A DNA stretch of 52,911 nt from an uncultured Ignavibacteria bacterium (GTDB taxonomy: Bacteria > Bacteroidota > Ignavibacteria > Tepidaquicellales > Tepidaquicellaceae), in contig CALEVL010000222.1 in NCBI GenBank assembly GCA_937924675.1, forward strand, positions 1 through 52,911. The letters are read 5' to 3'. Below, piece after piece: positions 25,412 to 34,784 of this stretch. A program made the position numbers and the translations under genes. The notes beneath the pieces were generated by a model. That model was not told the origin of the DNA. It did not search any database and was given only the letters and a program-made list of their open reading frames with translations. Position 1 is the stretch's first letter, and every line of letters starts with the position of its first letter.

Positions 25412-28400
25412 ATGATTAAAAAAATATTGTTTTTTCTAATTCCCATTGTCCTTGTGTTTGCTTATGGAATGAAACCCAAAGATAAGCCGACAAGAAATCA
25501 AGACAATACAGGGACAACTCCTTACAGGATACTGTCAAATCCTGATAATGCGATGGCGGTTTCATCAGTTAAGTTAGATGTAAACCAGATCAGCACATGG
25601 TTCAGGAGCAACGGTTCCTTTAACAGGGATCCATCGACAGGAAACTCCGGATTTGAATGGCCAAAAGGTCAGGGTAAGTTTGCAAGATATGCCTCCGGAA
25701 TCTGGATAGGAGCAGTTGTAGACGGTGATACTCTTGTGTGTATTGCTGAATACGACTATGAATATTTACCGGGTTACGTCAATAATAATGGCGAGCCTCA
25801 GGGAAATGACGATCCTAATTACAGGATCTATAACATTACTTCAACAGATACCAGCGATTACGGTCCATGGAGAACAATTGCTTCCGGTCAGGGTGCATAC
25901 CTTGACAGTGCAGGCAATCCGTTGCTCTTAGGATCTCAAACCATGTTCTATTCATATACAGACGGTTATCCTGAAGCTCACGGAAACAATGCTGGAAGCA
26001 CTGCTCCGTTGAAAGCACAAATACTTCAGACAAACTGGTCGTATAATGTTAACGGACCTCTCAGCAATATGGCATTCTCAGAATTCAGGATCATAAACAG
26101 AAGCAATCAGCCATGGACAAAGTGTTTCATTGCTTTGTGGACTGATGACGACCTTGGAGATGCTAATGATGATGCTGTTGGTGTTGATACACTTCTTAAT
26201 CTCGGATTTACTTATAACTTCGACAACAACGATCCTAACTACGGTGCAGCTCCTCCGGCAGTCGGATTCGACTATTTCAGAGGTCCTATAGTACCAAGCC
26301 CGGGAGATACAGTCAAATATTTCAGCCCACCGGGAAGCAACAACCTTGTTGTTAAGCCAAACTTCAAGGAACTTGGTGTTAGTGCATTCAACCAATATAC
26401 AAACAGTGACCCGAGCGTTGGTGATCCTTCAAATTTCAGGGAAACTTATTACAACCTGCAGGGACTGAGAAGAAATGGAACACCATGGGTTACTCCGCAG
26501 GGTGATACTACTACTTATGCATTCTCAGGTGATCCTTCAACAGGTGCAGGTTGGAATGAGAACAGTAACGGTGACAGAAGATTCATGCAGTGTTCCGGAC
26601 CTCTTATTGTTAATCCCGGCGACACTCAATCTATCATTGTAGCTCAGGTAATTGCAAGAGGCGAAAATAATTTGAAGAGTATTTCTGCATTGAAACAGGC
26701 AGATGCACTTGCGCAAAGAATTTTCGATAACAATTTTGCAGTTCCTGATGCGGCAAAATGTCCGATTGTTTCTTCTTATGCACCCGGTAATAACAAGATC
26801 TATTTGTCATGGGGTGACCAAAGTGAGAGAGATTCAATAATTAACAAACTCTCGGGCGGTGTTTATAAATTCCAGGGATACAATGTTTATCAGATTCTCG
26901 CAGGTACTAATGGCGCAAATACGACGCAAAGAACTTTGGTTGCAACGTATGATATTGTTGACGGAATAGGTGACATACAGGATAGCATATTTGTTGAACA
27001 ATACGGAACGTATGTTTACTATACTGTCCAAAAGGGATCGGACAATGGAATATCAAGATACATTGTTCTCGACAAAGACTACATCTCAAACGAGTTCATT
27101 GTATCCGGTACACCGTATTACTATTCTGTAACTGCATATTATTATGACGCACTCGGAGGTCCATTCTCTGCACCTAAAGTTAATGAGTCTCCAGTATCGT
27201 CTTGTATAATATCAGTTACACCACAGTTCCTAAGTTCAGGTACGCAAGTGAATTATGGACTTGGTGATACGATTTATACATCGCAAAGAGATCTTGGAGC
27301 AATGCCGATTGTCATTGAGCCATTGAATCTCAAGAGCGCTACCTATGAGTCAGTTGTAGGCGGTACTAACGCAGTTCCTACTTGGAGCTTGTCAAGAACA
27401 ATTGGCGGTTCATCTGAAGTGCTATATCAGAACATTCCTGATTTCACAGGAACACAGGATACTGCGAGAACAGTTGACGGTTTCCTTATGATCCATCAGA
27501 ATGTAAGGGACTCCGGACTTGCACCTGATGCTGGCGGTTCAACATTAGCGACAAAATCGCGTCAGACATCATGGACATATGATCCTGAAGGATCAGAATG
27601 GTTCATTGGACCTGATACAACGGCAATTGTAACAGCGAAGGTGATCACAAACAGACAGTTCCAAAGCAGATCACTGGGCATGAGCTTTCCGACAACCGGA
27701 ACATTCAGGAACAGTATTTCGAGAGTTAAGGCAAACGGACCGTTTATGACACCTAACTCTGCAAATAATCCAATACTTACCGGCGGCCCATTGAGGAAGG
27801 TTCAGTTTAAATTTGGAACTCAATATACTTCAAAGGCCTACAGGTATGTACCAACTGATACAAACTACACAAGCACGCCTTACAATAACATGGTTGATGT
27901 GCCGTTCAGTGTTTACATGGTTGATGAGCTTGATTCAACCGGGGGAGCACCAAGGCAGGTCAATATCGGATTCATGGATGCTGATAATAGCGGAACATGG
28001 AATCCGAAAGGCGGATCAGCGACGAATTTTGAGAAACTTGGTGGATATGAATTTACTTACATCTTCGCTTCAGTCTATAACTCAGAACCAAATACAAACT
28101 ACACTAACAAGAATCCAGGATCTCCTAATCCTACTTTCGGTTTCTTGGCAATGGATGTTATGTATGCCTGGTTGCCAAGATTGAGAGATGGATTCAGCCT
28201 TGATGCAATTTCAGGTACACTTACAGTTTCACCTTACAGGATCACAAAGTCAGCATTCGTTCCGGGATTCCCGCTGAAGTATTCATGGCAAGTTAACGGC
28301 ACTGTAACAAATGATGCCAATATAGCTTCCCAGAATATGAGCAAGGTCAGCGTCTATCCAAATCCGTATTACGGAGGTAGCAGGCTTGAAACAGATCCGT

Positions 28401-28660
28401 TTGACAGGTTCATCTATTTCAGCAATTTACCGCCTGTATGCAACATCTACATTTACACATTGGATGGCGTACTCGTGAGAAAGATTGCCAGAAATAACAC
28501 TGATCCAAATAATTCACTCGAAAGATGGGATTTGCAAAACGCAAACCAAATTCCGGTAGCCAGCGGTATGTATATCGTATTTATCGACGGAGGTAGCCTT
28601 GGTGCTCAAACTCTGAAGGTTGCGATATTCTCTCCGACTGAAAGAATTCAAACATTCTAA
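25412..28660 (+). CDS. Large secreted protein with C-terminal type IX-style sorting domain
   Basis: 1082 residues, unrecognised apart from its ends. An N-terminal hydrophobic signal (MIKKILFFLIPIVLVFAYG) precedes a long extracellular region rich in Asn, Gly, Ser, Tyr and Thr. The C-terminal 100 residues contain VSVYPNPYYGGSRLE and end GMYIVFIDGG...LKVAIF, the sorting-domain architecture. A fibronectin-like stretch (FQGYNVYQILAG ... YYSVTAYYYD) is visible near residues 490-580. The position between a TonB receptor and a PorV-like protein suggests a surface partner of one or the other. Stop at 28660; no enzymatic motif is recognised. Confidence 0.75.
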   Translation: MIKKILFFLIPIVLVFAYGMKPKDKPTRNQDNTGTTPYRILSNPDNAMAVSSVKLDVNQISTWFRSNGSFNRDPSTGNSGFEWPKGQGKFARYASGIWIGAVVDGDTLVCIAEYDYEYLPGYVNNNGEPQGNDDPNYRIYNITSTDTSDYGPWRTIASGQGAYLDSAGNPLLLGSQTMFYSYTDGYPEAHGNNAGSTAPLKAQILQTNWSYNVNGPLSNMAFSEFRIINRSNQPWTKCFIALWTDDDLGDANDDAVGVDTLLNLGFTYNFDNNDPNYGAAPPAVGFDYFRGPIVPSPGDTVKYFSPPGSNNLVVKPNFKELGVSAFNQYTNSDPSVGDPSNFRETYYNLQGLRRNGTPWVTPQGDTTTYAFSGDPSTGAGWNENSNGDRRFMQCSGPLIVNPGDTQSIIVAQVIARGENNLKSISALKQADALAQRIFDNNFAVPDAAKCPIVSSYAPGNNKIYLSWGDQSERDSIINKLSGGVYKFQGYNVYQILAGTNGANTTQRTLVATYDIVDGIGDIQDSIFVEQYGTYVYYTVQKGSDNGISRYIVLDKDYISNEFIVSGTPYYYSVTAYYYDALGGPFSAPKVNESPVSSCIISVTPQFLSSGTQVNYGLGDTIYTSQRDLGAMPIVIEPLNLKSATYESVVGGTNAVPTWSLSRTIGGSSEVLYQNIPDFTGTQDTARTVDGFLMIHQNVRDSGLAPDAGGSTLATKSRQTSWTYDPEGSEWFIGPDTTAIVTAKVITNRQFQSRSLGMSFPTTGTFRNSISRVKANGPFMTPNSANNPILTGGPLRKVQFKFGTQYTSKAYRYVPTDTNYTSTPYNNMVDVPFSVYMVDELDSTGGAPRQVNIGFMDADNSGTWNPKGGSATNFEKLGGYEFTYIFASVYNSEPNTNYTNKNPGSPNPTFGFLAMDVMYAWLPRLRDGFSLDAISGTLTVSPYRITKSAFVPGFPLKYSWQVNGTVTNDANIASQNMSKVSVYPNPYYGGSRLETDPFDRFIYFSNLPPVCNIYIYTLDGVLVRKIARNNTDPNNSLERWDLQNANQIPVASGMYIVFIDGGSLGAQTLKVAIFSPTERIQTF

Positions 28661-28666
28661 TTCACT

Positions 28667-28697
28667 CATTGCCTGCGCCAAAAAGGCGCAGGCAGTG
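28667..28697 (+). other. Second strong intergenic hairpin without T run
   Basis: TGCCTGCGCC (28670-28679) and GGCGCAGGCA (28685-28694) pair perfectly around AAAAA, with up to three more pairs at the base. No T run follows. It lies six bases after the stop of the 1082-residue protein gene and 36 bp before the PorV-like start, mirroring the hairpin after the receptor gene. Confidence 0.7.
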
Positions 28698-28732
28698 TAT
28701 AAATGAAAACTTTATTTAAGGAGCAACTTAAG

Positions 28733-29776
28733 ATGAAAAATAAGTACACAAATCTGCTGGCTGTCTTGCTGCTTACGGTCTTTGTTAGCAGCGTATTTGC
28801 AGGCCCGAAGAATAAGTACGGATTGTCTGCTGCTCGAGAATTGCTGATTCCTGTTGGCTCCGTTGGCACTGCGTTAGGCGGTTCAAATCTCGCTACAGTA
28901 TCCGGAGTTGAAGCTTTGCACTGGAATCCATCAGGCCTTGCTTCAATGAATACCAAACAGGGTGAAGCCTTATTCTCTACTCAGGTCTACATTGCAGACA
29001 TAAACGTAAACTATTTCGCAGGTGCTTACAAAGTGCCTAACCTTGGAACTTTTGCTCTTTCAGTTAGAGCACTAAGTTTCGGCGACATTCCGGTTACAAC
29101 CGTAAACAGTCCGAACGGTACAGGTGAAACATTTTCTCCAACCTATATCACAGGAGGTCTGTCTTATGCTCGTCAGATGACTGACAGAATCTCTTTCGGT
29201 GCAACGGCAAAAGTAATTTATGAAAATATCACCCGTGAAACTGCAACAGGTTTTGCGCTAGATTTTGGATTGAATTACAATGTAACAGGAACAGGCCTCC
29301 AGTTTGGAGTAGCTCTTAAGAATCTCGGACCATCTATGACATTCTCCGGTCCGGATCTCGAACAGTTCTTCCAGCCGCCGGGAACACAAAACGGCACGCC
29401 GCAAGAACCAAGAGTTATTGAACTCGAAGATGCAGAGCTTCCGACAGCACTATCTCTCGGAATCAGTTATGATTTCAGACTCGACAAGAGAAATAATCTT
29501 ATCACACACGGAACATTCCAAAACAACAGCTTCTCCGGTGATGATTACAATCTTGGAGTAGAGTATAATTATGACAAGCTCTTCTTTGTTAGAGGCGGTT
29601 ATCAATTCAGCTCAGATAATGCAGATGACAGAGCATTTACGGGCGCAAGCTTTGGTGCAGGGCTCAGATATGGCGTAAGCAATAATTTCGATCTTGCTTT
29701 TGATTATGCTTACAGAGTTCCTACATCAGACAGATTTGATGCTAATCAATTCTTCACTTTGAAGGTAGGATTCTAA
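28733..29776 (+). CDS. PorV/PorQ-family outer-membrane protein
   Basis: About 347 residues. The ATG at 28733 has AAGGAG nearby upstream and gives a signal peptide (MKNKYTNLLAVLLLTVFVSSVFA); an earlier ATG at 28703 would add ten residues before it. Family marks are SVGTALGGSNLATVSGVEALHWNPSGLASM near the N-terminus and a 14-strand-like barrel ending NQFFTLKVGF. In type IX secretion PorV binds cargo proteins with C-terminal sorting domains and shuttles them to the attachment complex, which fits the two sorting-domain proteins upstream. Members of this wider family also act outside type IX secretion, so the role is inferred. Confidence 0.85.
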   Translation: MKNKYTNLLAVLLLTVFVSSVFAGPKNKYGLSAARELLIPVGSVGTALGGSNLATVSGVEALHWNPSGLASMNTKQGEALFSTQVYIADINVNYFAGAYKVPNLGTFALSVRALSFGDIPVTTVNSPNGTGETFSPTYITGGLSYARQMTDRISFGATAKVIYENITRETATGFALDFGLNYNVTGTGLQFGVALKNLGPSMTFSGPDLEQFFQPPGTQNGTPQEPRVIELEDAELPTALSLGISYDFRLDKRNNLITHGTFQNNSFSGDDYNLGVEYNYDKLFFVRGGYQFSSDNADDRAFTGASFGAGLRYGVSNNFDLAFDYAYRVPTSDRFDANQFFTLKVGF

Positions 29777-29802
29777 AACCTATCTCTCAAAGAACTACTT
29801 TC

Positions 29803-29834
29803 AAAAAGGTAATCATTAACTTGATTACCTTTTT
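29803..29834 (+). terminator. Intrinsic terminator after the PorV-like gene
   Basis: AAAAAGGTAATCA (29803-29815) pairs with TGATTACCTTTTT (29822-29834) around a six-base loop. The stem ends in a T run and is A/T-flanked on both sides, so it closes the surface-protein block. Confidence 0.85.
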
Positions 29835-29853
29835 GACTTTATTCTAAAATCAT

Positions 29854-31233
29854 ATGAAGAAATCAAAATTTCTTTTTCCCGCAGTTCTTATGTTCTTCAT
29901 GCTCATTGATTCTTTGCATGGGCAAGATGTGTATTTCAGTTTTGACTATGCATTGTTCAGGGATCAGGAGGGACAATCAATTTTGGAAGTCTATTATTCC
30001 GTTCCACAGAAATGGCTTAAATATGAAAAAGCTTCATCAGGATTTGAAGCGTCTGTTAAAATTGATGTTACTATTCTTAATAAGTTTGATGGAACTACTG
30101 TTGCTTCAAATGTTTACAGGTCACCTTCAATTGTCGCAGATACTGCCAATAAGAGTTCAATGCAAAACCTTGTTGGACAAGTAAACTATCTTCTGAAGCC
30201 AGGGACGTATACCCTGATAATCAAGGGAAGCGATTTTGCCGTAGAGGACAAAAACCAGATTTTTGAATCCGATTTCATTGTTGATGGAAATAGTGGAGGT
30301 CTCACTGAGATAAGTGATATTGAACTTGCAAGCGCTATTGTAAAGTCGGATAATACAAACAGTATCTTCTATAAAAATACTCTTGAAGTAATTCCAAATC
30401 CATCAGGTCTCTTTGGAAGTAGTCTTGCTGAAATGCAGATCTATCTCGAATTTTATGGACTTACACAGGCCAATTTGGGTGACAAATATTCTATCAGATA
30501 TTCACTTATGAGTCTTAACAAAGACACACTTGGATATGTTGTTAAAAATTTTGTAACTAAGGCTGCATCAAAAGCTGATTTCGGAAAATTCAAAGTTGAT
30601 ACACTAACAAGCGGTTCCTTCTTGTTCAGCGCGGCTGTTATTGCTGCTGATGGAACAGTAAAAGCTGAAAAGGAGAAAAAGTTCTATGTCTTCTCAAATA
30701 CAGCATCTGCTGTTGAACTGAACAGACCTGACGGCTTTCTGACAAGTGAATATGCGGCAATGCCAATCAAGCAGGTAGAAGATGAATTTGAAAAAATGCA
30801 ATACGTTTTGACAGACAAGCAAATTGATTACTATGGAGAATTAAGTACACCTGAAGACAAGAGAAAGTTCATTTATAATTTCTGGGTAACCAAAGATGCC
30901 AATCCTAAAACGCCTGTTCTTGAGACAAAGAATGCATATTTCAAGAGAGTTAACGAGGCCAACCAAAATTTTGAAGAGTCGTTCAAGGAAGGCTGGAAAT
31001 CTGACAGAGGGAGGATCTATATTCTGTACGGTAAGCCGGATGACATAGAGAGATTCCCGTTTCAGACGGAAACAAAAAGCTATGAGATTTGGAAATACGA
31101 TTCAGTTGAGGGCGGTGGTGAATGCGACTTTGTTGAACTTCAGCCGATGACAGGAGTCTATTGGCTGGTAAACAGCACATTCAGAAACGAGCTTTCAAAC
31201 CGGAATTGGAGAGATCAATTGAATCCAAAGTAA
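29854..31233 (+). CDS. GWxTD-domain protein, exported
   Basis: 459 residues. N-terminal signal-like segment (MKKSKFLFPAVLMFFMLIDSLHG), then a beta-rich region and, near the C-terminus, the domain signature EGWKSDRGRIYILYGKPDDIERFPF, with the usual GWxTD written GWKSD. The C-terminal part YEIWKYDSVEGGGECDFVEL matches the family. GWxTD proteins are common in Ignavibacteria, Chlorobi and Bacteroidetes; their function is not established. It heads a five-gene operon (4 bp to the YbbR gene). No Cys lipobox is evident directly after the signal. Confidence 0.85.
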   Translation: MKKSKFLFPAVLMFFMLIDSLHGQDVYFSFDYALFRDQEGQSILEVYYSVPQKWLKYEKASSGFEASVKIDVTILNKFDGTTVASNVYRSPSIVADTANKSSMQNLVGQVNYLLKPGTYTLIIKGSDFAVEDKNQIFESDFIVDGNSGGLTEISDIELASAIVKSDNTNSIFYKNTLEVIPNPSGLFGSSLAEMQIYLEFYGLTQANLGDKYSIRYSLMSLNKDTLGYVVKNFVTKAASKADFGKFKVDTLTSGSFLFSAAVIAADGTVKAEKEKKFYVFSNTASAVELNRPDGFLTSEYAAMPIKQVEDEFEKMQYVLTDKQIDYYGELSTPEDKRKFIYNFWVTKDANPKTPVLETKNAYFKRVNEANQNFEESFKEGWKSDRGRIYILYGKPDDIERFPFQTETKSYEIWKYDSVEGGGECDFVELQPMTGVYWLVNSTFRNELSNRNWRDQLNPK

Positions 31234-31237
31234 TGTT

Positions 31238-32155
31238 ATGAAGAAACAACTGCCAATACTGATTGCGGCATTTGTCTTTGCAGTCGCACTGTGGCTCTAT
31301 GTAAGCCTAAGTTTGAGTTATTCTCTTGACCTTTCAATTCCTTTAGAGATCAAGACGGGGAAATCACAAGCCATTACTGAAGATATTCCTTCAACTATTG
31401 ATCTGACCGTAAAGGGGAAAGGATGGGATTTACTAAGTGTTCTGGTTTCAAAAGACCTTAGATATTCTCTTGATCTCTCAAAAATGAAAAGGGATTCGAG
31501 AATATCCACAGAACAATTTATAAGCGAAAGATTAAATCTCAAACCTGAGTTGTCTCTTGTTTCGATAAATCCTGATACTATAAATATTGAGTTCGACAAG
31601 ATTCTGGAGAAAACTGTACCGGTAAGAAACAACATAAGAGTCAATCTTAAAGAAGGTTATGGAATAGTAGGCAAGCCAAAGCTTACTCCTGATTCTGTTA
31701 CTGTTTCCGGCTCAGCAAATATTGTAAGTAAGATCAAATTCATTCCAACTGAATTTCGCTTGTTTGAGAATGTGAACAACCCGATAAATGGTACAATAGC
31801 ACTTAAGGATACTCTCTCAAATGTTCTAAAATCGGATGTCAAATTCGTTGACTTTGAATATAACATTCAGCTTTCTGCCGAGAAGACAGTTGATGAAGTC
31901 ATAGTTGAAATTATTGGTGTTCCTGAAGATAAGGAAGTACTCCTGATTCCACCCAAGGTCAGCGTTTCAGTTCGAGGCGGTGTGGATCAGTTGGCCCGCA
32001 TCACTACTTCAGAAATTTCTGCCTCTGTGGATTTTGAAACAATTGAAAGCGATACGCTTGGCTTTGTTATCCCTGAAATTGAAATACCGGACGAGACAAA
32101 TCTTCTGAAAACAGAGCCGCAGAAACTTCAATATATTATCAAGAAAAAATTCTGA
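31238..32155 (+). CDS. YbbR-domain (CdaR-like) membrane-anchored protein
   Basis: 305 residues with one N-terminal membrane segment (ILIAAFVFAVALWLYVSLSL) and YbbR-type beta-domain repeats (IPLEIKTG..., VPVRNNIRVNLKEGYGIVGKPKLTPDSVTVSGS). In Firmicutes such proteins regulate a diadenylate cyclase encoded beside them; no cyclase gene is in this window, so that role cannot be claimed here. Four bases separate it from the GWxTD gene and seven from the next gene. Confidence 0.8.
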   Translation: MKKQLPILIAAFVFAVALWLYVSLSLSYSLDLSIPLEIKTGKSQAITEDIPSTIDLTVKGKGWDLLSVLVSKDLRYSLDLSKMKRDSRISTEQFISERLNLKPELSLVSINPDTINIEFDKILEKTVPVRNNIRVNLKEGYGIVGKPKLTPDSVTVSGSANIVSKIKFIPTEFRLFENVNNPINGTIALKDTLSNVLKSDVKFVDFEYNIQLSAEKTVDEVIVEIIGVPEDKEVLLIPPKVSVSVRGGVDQLARITTSEISASVDFETIESDTLGFVIPEIEIPDETNLLKTEPQKLQYIIKKKF

Positions 32156-32162
32156 TTCTGAA

Positions 32163-32918
32163 TTGTTCAAATATCTGAAGAACGAAACTGCAATAATTCT
32201 AGGAGACCTTAAGCAACTGGATTTCAAGACAAGTCTCATCCTCATATCCGTTGCCGTAATCACATTTCTTTCTATCGCATTTGGAAGTCCTTCATTCTAT
32301 TATGAGAATTTTGGTAATGACAAGTTCTTGTCCCGTGTATACTGGTTTCTGGCAGACGGCCTGATAATGTTTCTGCTGCCGGTGATTCTTATTAAATTTG
32401 TACTTAAGGAAGATCTGAAAGATTACGGATTCACATTGGGAGATAAGAAATTTGGAATGATCACTTCCATCTTGTTCCTTGTTGTGATGCTTGCAGTTGT
32501 ATGGATTGTATCAGGCACAAAAGAGTTCTCTACCGCATATCCACAGGGAGGAAAGAGAGTGAGTGAGAGTGCAGGCAATTTCATAATGTATGAACTGTGC
32601 ATCCTTGTCTATATGCTTGGCTGGGAATTTTTCTGGAGAGGGTTCATGCTGTTTGGTCTTAAACCGAAGTTTGGATACTATTCAGTATTTATACAGATGA
32701 TACCGTTCTTTATCTTGCATAAAGGTAAGCCTGAGCTGGAGTTGTTCGCTTCTATTTTTGCAGGCATCATACTGGGACTGCAGGCGCTGAGAAGTAATTC
32801 CTTTATCTATTGCTGGATCTTGCACTGGCTGGTAATGATTGCGATTGACTCACTATCAATTCTGAGATCTGTAAAGAGTTCTGCGGCAACCGGTTCATTG
32901 CTGAATTTATTTAATTGA
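32163..32918 (+). CDS. CPBP-type intramembrane protease family protein (TTG start)
   Basis: 251 residues with about seven membrane segments. Remnants of the glutamic-type intramembrane protease (Abi/CPBP) motifs are visible: GWEFFWRG for motif 1 (normally EExxxR, here E-F-F-W-R), FFILHK for motif 2 and an ILHWLVMIAID for motif 3. One of the two adjacent Glu of motif 1 is absent, so activity is uncertain. A TTG at 32163 is the only start compatible with the 7-bp gap to the YbbR gene; a later ATG would cut into the conserved region. It is probably part of the envelope operon. Confidence 0.72.
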   Translation: MFKYLKNETAIILGDLKQLDFKTSLILISVAVITFLSIAFGSPSFYYENFGNDKFLSRVYWFLADGLIMFLLPVILIKFVLKEDLKDYGFTLGDKKFGMITSILFLVVMLAVVWIVSGTKEFSTAYPQGGKRVSESAGNFIMYELCILVYMLGWEFFWRGFMLFGLKPKFGYYSVFIQMIPFFILHKGKPELELFASIFAGIILGLQALRSNSFIYCWILHWLVMIAIDSLSILRSVKSSAATGSLLNLFN

Positions 32919-32937
32919 ATCATAAGGAGTAATTGAT

Positions 32938-33657
32938 ATGAAACTGGCAGTAAACATAGATCATGTAGCAACTTTGCGGGAAGCAAGAGGCGGCAATGAG
33001 CCGGATCCTGTAATGGCAGCTGGCATTTGTGAGATTGCAGGAGCAGAAGGCATTGTTTGCCATCTCAGAGAAGACAGACGGCATATAAATGATCGTGACG
33101 TCAGGTTGCTCAGAGACATTGTAAAGACTAAGCTTGACTTAGAAATGGCGGGCACTGAAGAAATGGTGAAGATTGCTATTGAAGTTTTTCCTGACTTGGT
33201 CACACTCGTTCCTGAAAATCGGCAGGAACTTACAACAGAAGGAGGTCTTGATCTGACTAAGGATAACTCAAGATTGAGAGATGTTATTGATGAGCTCCAT
33301 TCTAAAGAAATACCAGTTAGTCTTTTTATTGATCCCAATCCTGCTGCCGTTGATTCTGCAGTTGAACTGAAAGCAGATGTTATTGAAATTCACACGGGAA
33401 AATACTGTAATATGAGATCCGAAAAGGATTTGCTTCTGGAGCTTAGCCGGATTGGGGCAGTAGCCAGAATGGCTTCTGAACAGGGAATCATAGTTACTGC
33501 CGGACATGGCCTTGACTATACAAACATTTTCCCGATAGTGAATATACCTGAGATACAAGAGGTCAGCATTGGTCATGCAATAATTTCAAGAGCGGTCTTT
33601 ACGGGGCTTCACAAAGCCGTTGAGGACATGATCAGCTTGATAAGAAAGAACTACTGA
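32938..33657 (+). CDS. pdxJ: Pyridoxine 5-prime-phosphate synthase
   Basis: A 239-residue TIM-barrel enzyme that condenses 1-deoxy-D-xylulose 5-phosphate with 3-amino-2-oxopropyl phosphate to pyridoxine phosphate. Family marks are KLAVNIDHVATLREARGG at the start, CHLREDRRHINDRDV and GHGLDYTNI near the C-terminus. AAGGAG precedes the ATG. It is placed between a membrane protein and lptB, with 4 bp to the latter; no other vitamin B6 gene is nearby. Confidence 0.97.
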   Translation: MKLAVNIDHVATLREARGGNEPDPVMAAGICEIAGAEGIVCHLREDRRHINDRDVRLLRDIVKTKLDLEMAGTEEMVKIAIEVFPDLVTLVPENRQELTTEGGLDLTKDNSRLRDVIDELHSKEIPVSLFIDPNPAAVDSAVELKADVIEIHTGKYCNMRSEKDLLLELSRIGAVARMASEQGIIVTAGHGLDYTNIFPIVNIPEIQEVSIGHAIISRAVFTGLHKAVEDMISLIRKNY

Positions 33658-33661
33658 ACCT

Positions 33662-34414
33662 GTGAAAAGCGAACTTAAAGCACGCGGCCTTGTAAAGGAA
33701 TACAAGAAGCGAAAGGTAGTAAACGATGTGTCACTTCAACTCAAACAAGGTGAGATAGTCGGTCTGCTTGGTCCAAATGGTGCAGGTAAGACTACTACAT
33801 TCTATATGATATGCGGAATTGTTCGTCCGACTGAAGGTGAAATAGAATTTGACAAGGAAGAGATAACTAAGATGCCGATGTACAAGAGAGCAAGATTAGG
33901 AATAGGATATCTCCCACAAGAGCCTTCGGTTTTCAGAAGAATGAGTGTTGAGGATAATATAATGTCGGTGCTTCAGTTCCGGGATATATCTAAGGATGAG
34001 AGGCTTGACATAAGGGAAAAATTGATAAAGGAATTCCGGCTTGAAAAAGTAAGAGCTTCAAAAGGGTTAGTACTTTCCGGTGGAGAAAGAAGACGTACTG
34101 AAATTGCGAGATGCCTGGCTTCCAACCCAAAGTTCATTTTGCTTGATGAACCATTTGCCGGAATAGATCCGATTGCTTCGGAAGAAATTATGAAAATTGT
34201 GCACGGACTTAAGGAAGAGGGAATTGGCATATTGATCACAGACCACAATGTGCATGAAACATTGTCTATTGTGGACAGAGCTTACATTCTCATTGACGGA
34301 AAGATCTTCCGTTCCGGCGGAGCTAAGGAACTTGCAGAAGATGAGCTTGTAAGAAAATTTTATCTTGGAGAGAGTTTCACGCTCGACAGGTACATGCAGA
34401 CTTCAAAAGAATGA
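33662..34414 (+). CDS. lptB: LPS export ABC transporter ATP-binding protein (GTG start)
   Basis: A 250-residue ABC ATPase that powers lipopolysaccharide extraction with LptF and LptG. Walker A is GPNGAGKTTTFYMI, the Q loop GYLPQEPSVFR, the signature LSGGERRRTEIARCL and Walker B FILLDEPFAGIDPIA, all of which fit LptB closely. The GTG at 33662 gives the start VKSELKARGLVKEYKKRKVV. The gene closes the operon; converging FmdB begins 5 bp beyond, so there is no room for an intrinsic terminator outside coding sequence. Confidence 0.94.
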   Translation: MKSELKARGLVKEYKKRKVVNDVSLQLKQGEIVGLLGPNGAGKTTTFYMICGIVRPTEGEIEFDKEEITKMPMYKRARLGIGYLPQEPSVFRRMSVEDNIMSVLQFRDISKDERLDIREKLIKEFRLEKVRASKGLVLSGGERRRTEIARCLASNPKFILLDEPFAGIDPIASEEIMKIVHGLKEEGIGILITDHNVHETLSIVDRAYILIDGKIFRSGGAKELAEDELVRKFYLGESFTLDRYMQTSKE

Positions 34415-34418
34415 AACA

Positions 34419-34784
34419 CTAGTCCGTTTTCTTGTCTGTTCCTGAAGATTTTGTCGTTGATGTGGAATCATTTGCAGATTCAGACTTCGCAGGTTTGCTT
34501 TCAGAAGATTCCTTTCCTGCTGTTGACTCTTTGTTTGCAGTAGAATCTTTTTGAGTTTCTTTCTTTGATGTTCCTGACACTGCATTTCCTCCCTCACTTT
34601 TTTTCACATAATCGGTAAGATAAAAACCACTGCCTTTGAAGATCAGCCCGGCACCGGAGCCAATCAGTCTTTGAAGTGATTCTTCCCCGCATTCCGGACA
34701 TTTTGTCAGCTTCTCTTCTTTCATTGTTTGGAGAATGTCAAAGGTATGACCACAGTTCTTACAGAGATATTCGTAAGTTGGCAT
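34419..34784 (-). CDS. FmdB-type zinc-ribbon protein with low-complexity tail
   Basis: 121 residues. The N-terminus MPTYEYLCKNCGHTF and TKCPECGE give a four-cysteine ribbon (Cys 8, 11, 29, 32), as in the FmdB/YhjX regulatory-protein-like family. The last 50 residues are Ser/Thr/Lys/Asp-rich and look disordered. Its ATG overlaps the stop codon of the tubulin-like gene (TAATG), so it is probably translationally coupled to it. Function of the family is poorly known; zinc binding is inferred from the cysteines. Confidence 0.85.
   Translation of the reverse strand: MPTYEYLCKNCGHTFDILQTMKEEKLTKCPECGEESLQRLIGSGAGLIFKGSGFYLTDYVKKSEGGNAVSGTSKKETQKDSTANKESTAGKESSESKPAKSESANDSTSTTKSSGTDKKTD

Noticed and set aside
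31238..32155. Assigning the YbbR protein as regulator of a diadenylate cyclase
   Set aside because: No cyclase gene lies nearby; the domain alone does not establish that role.
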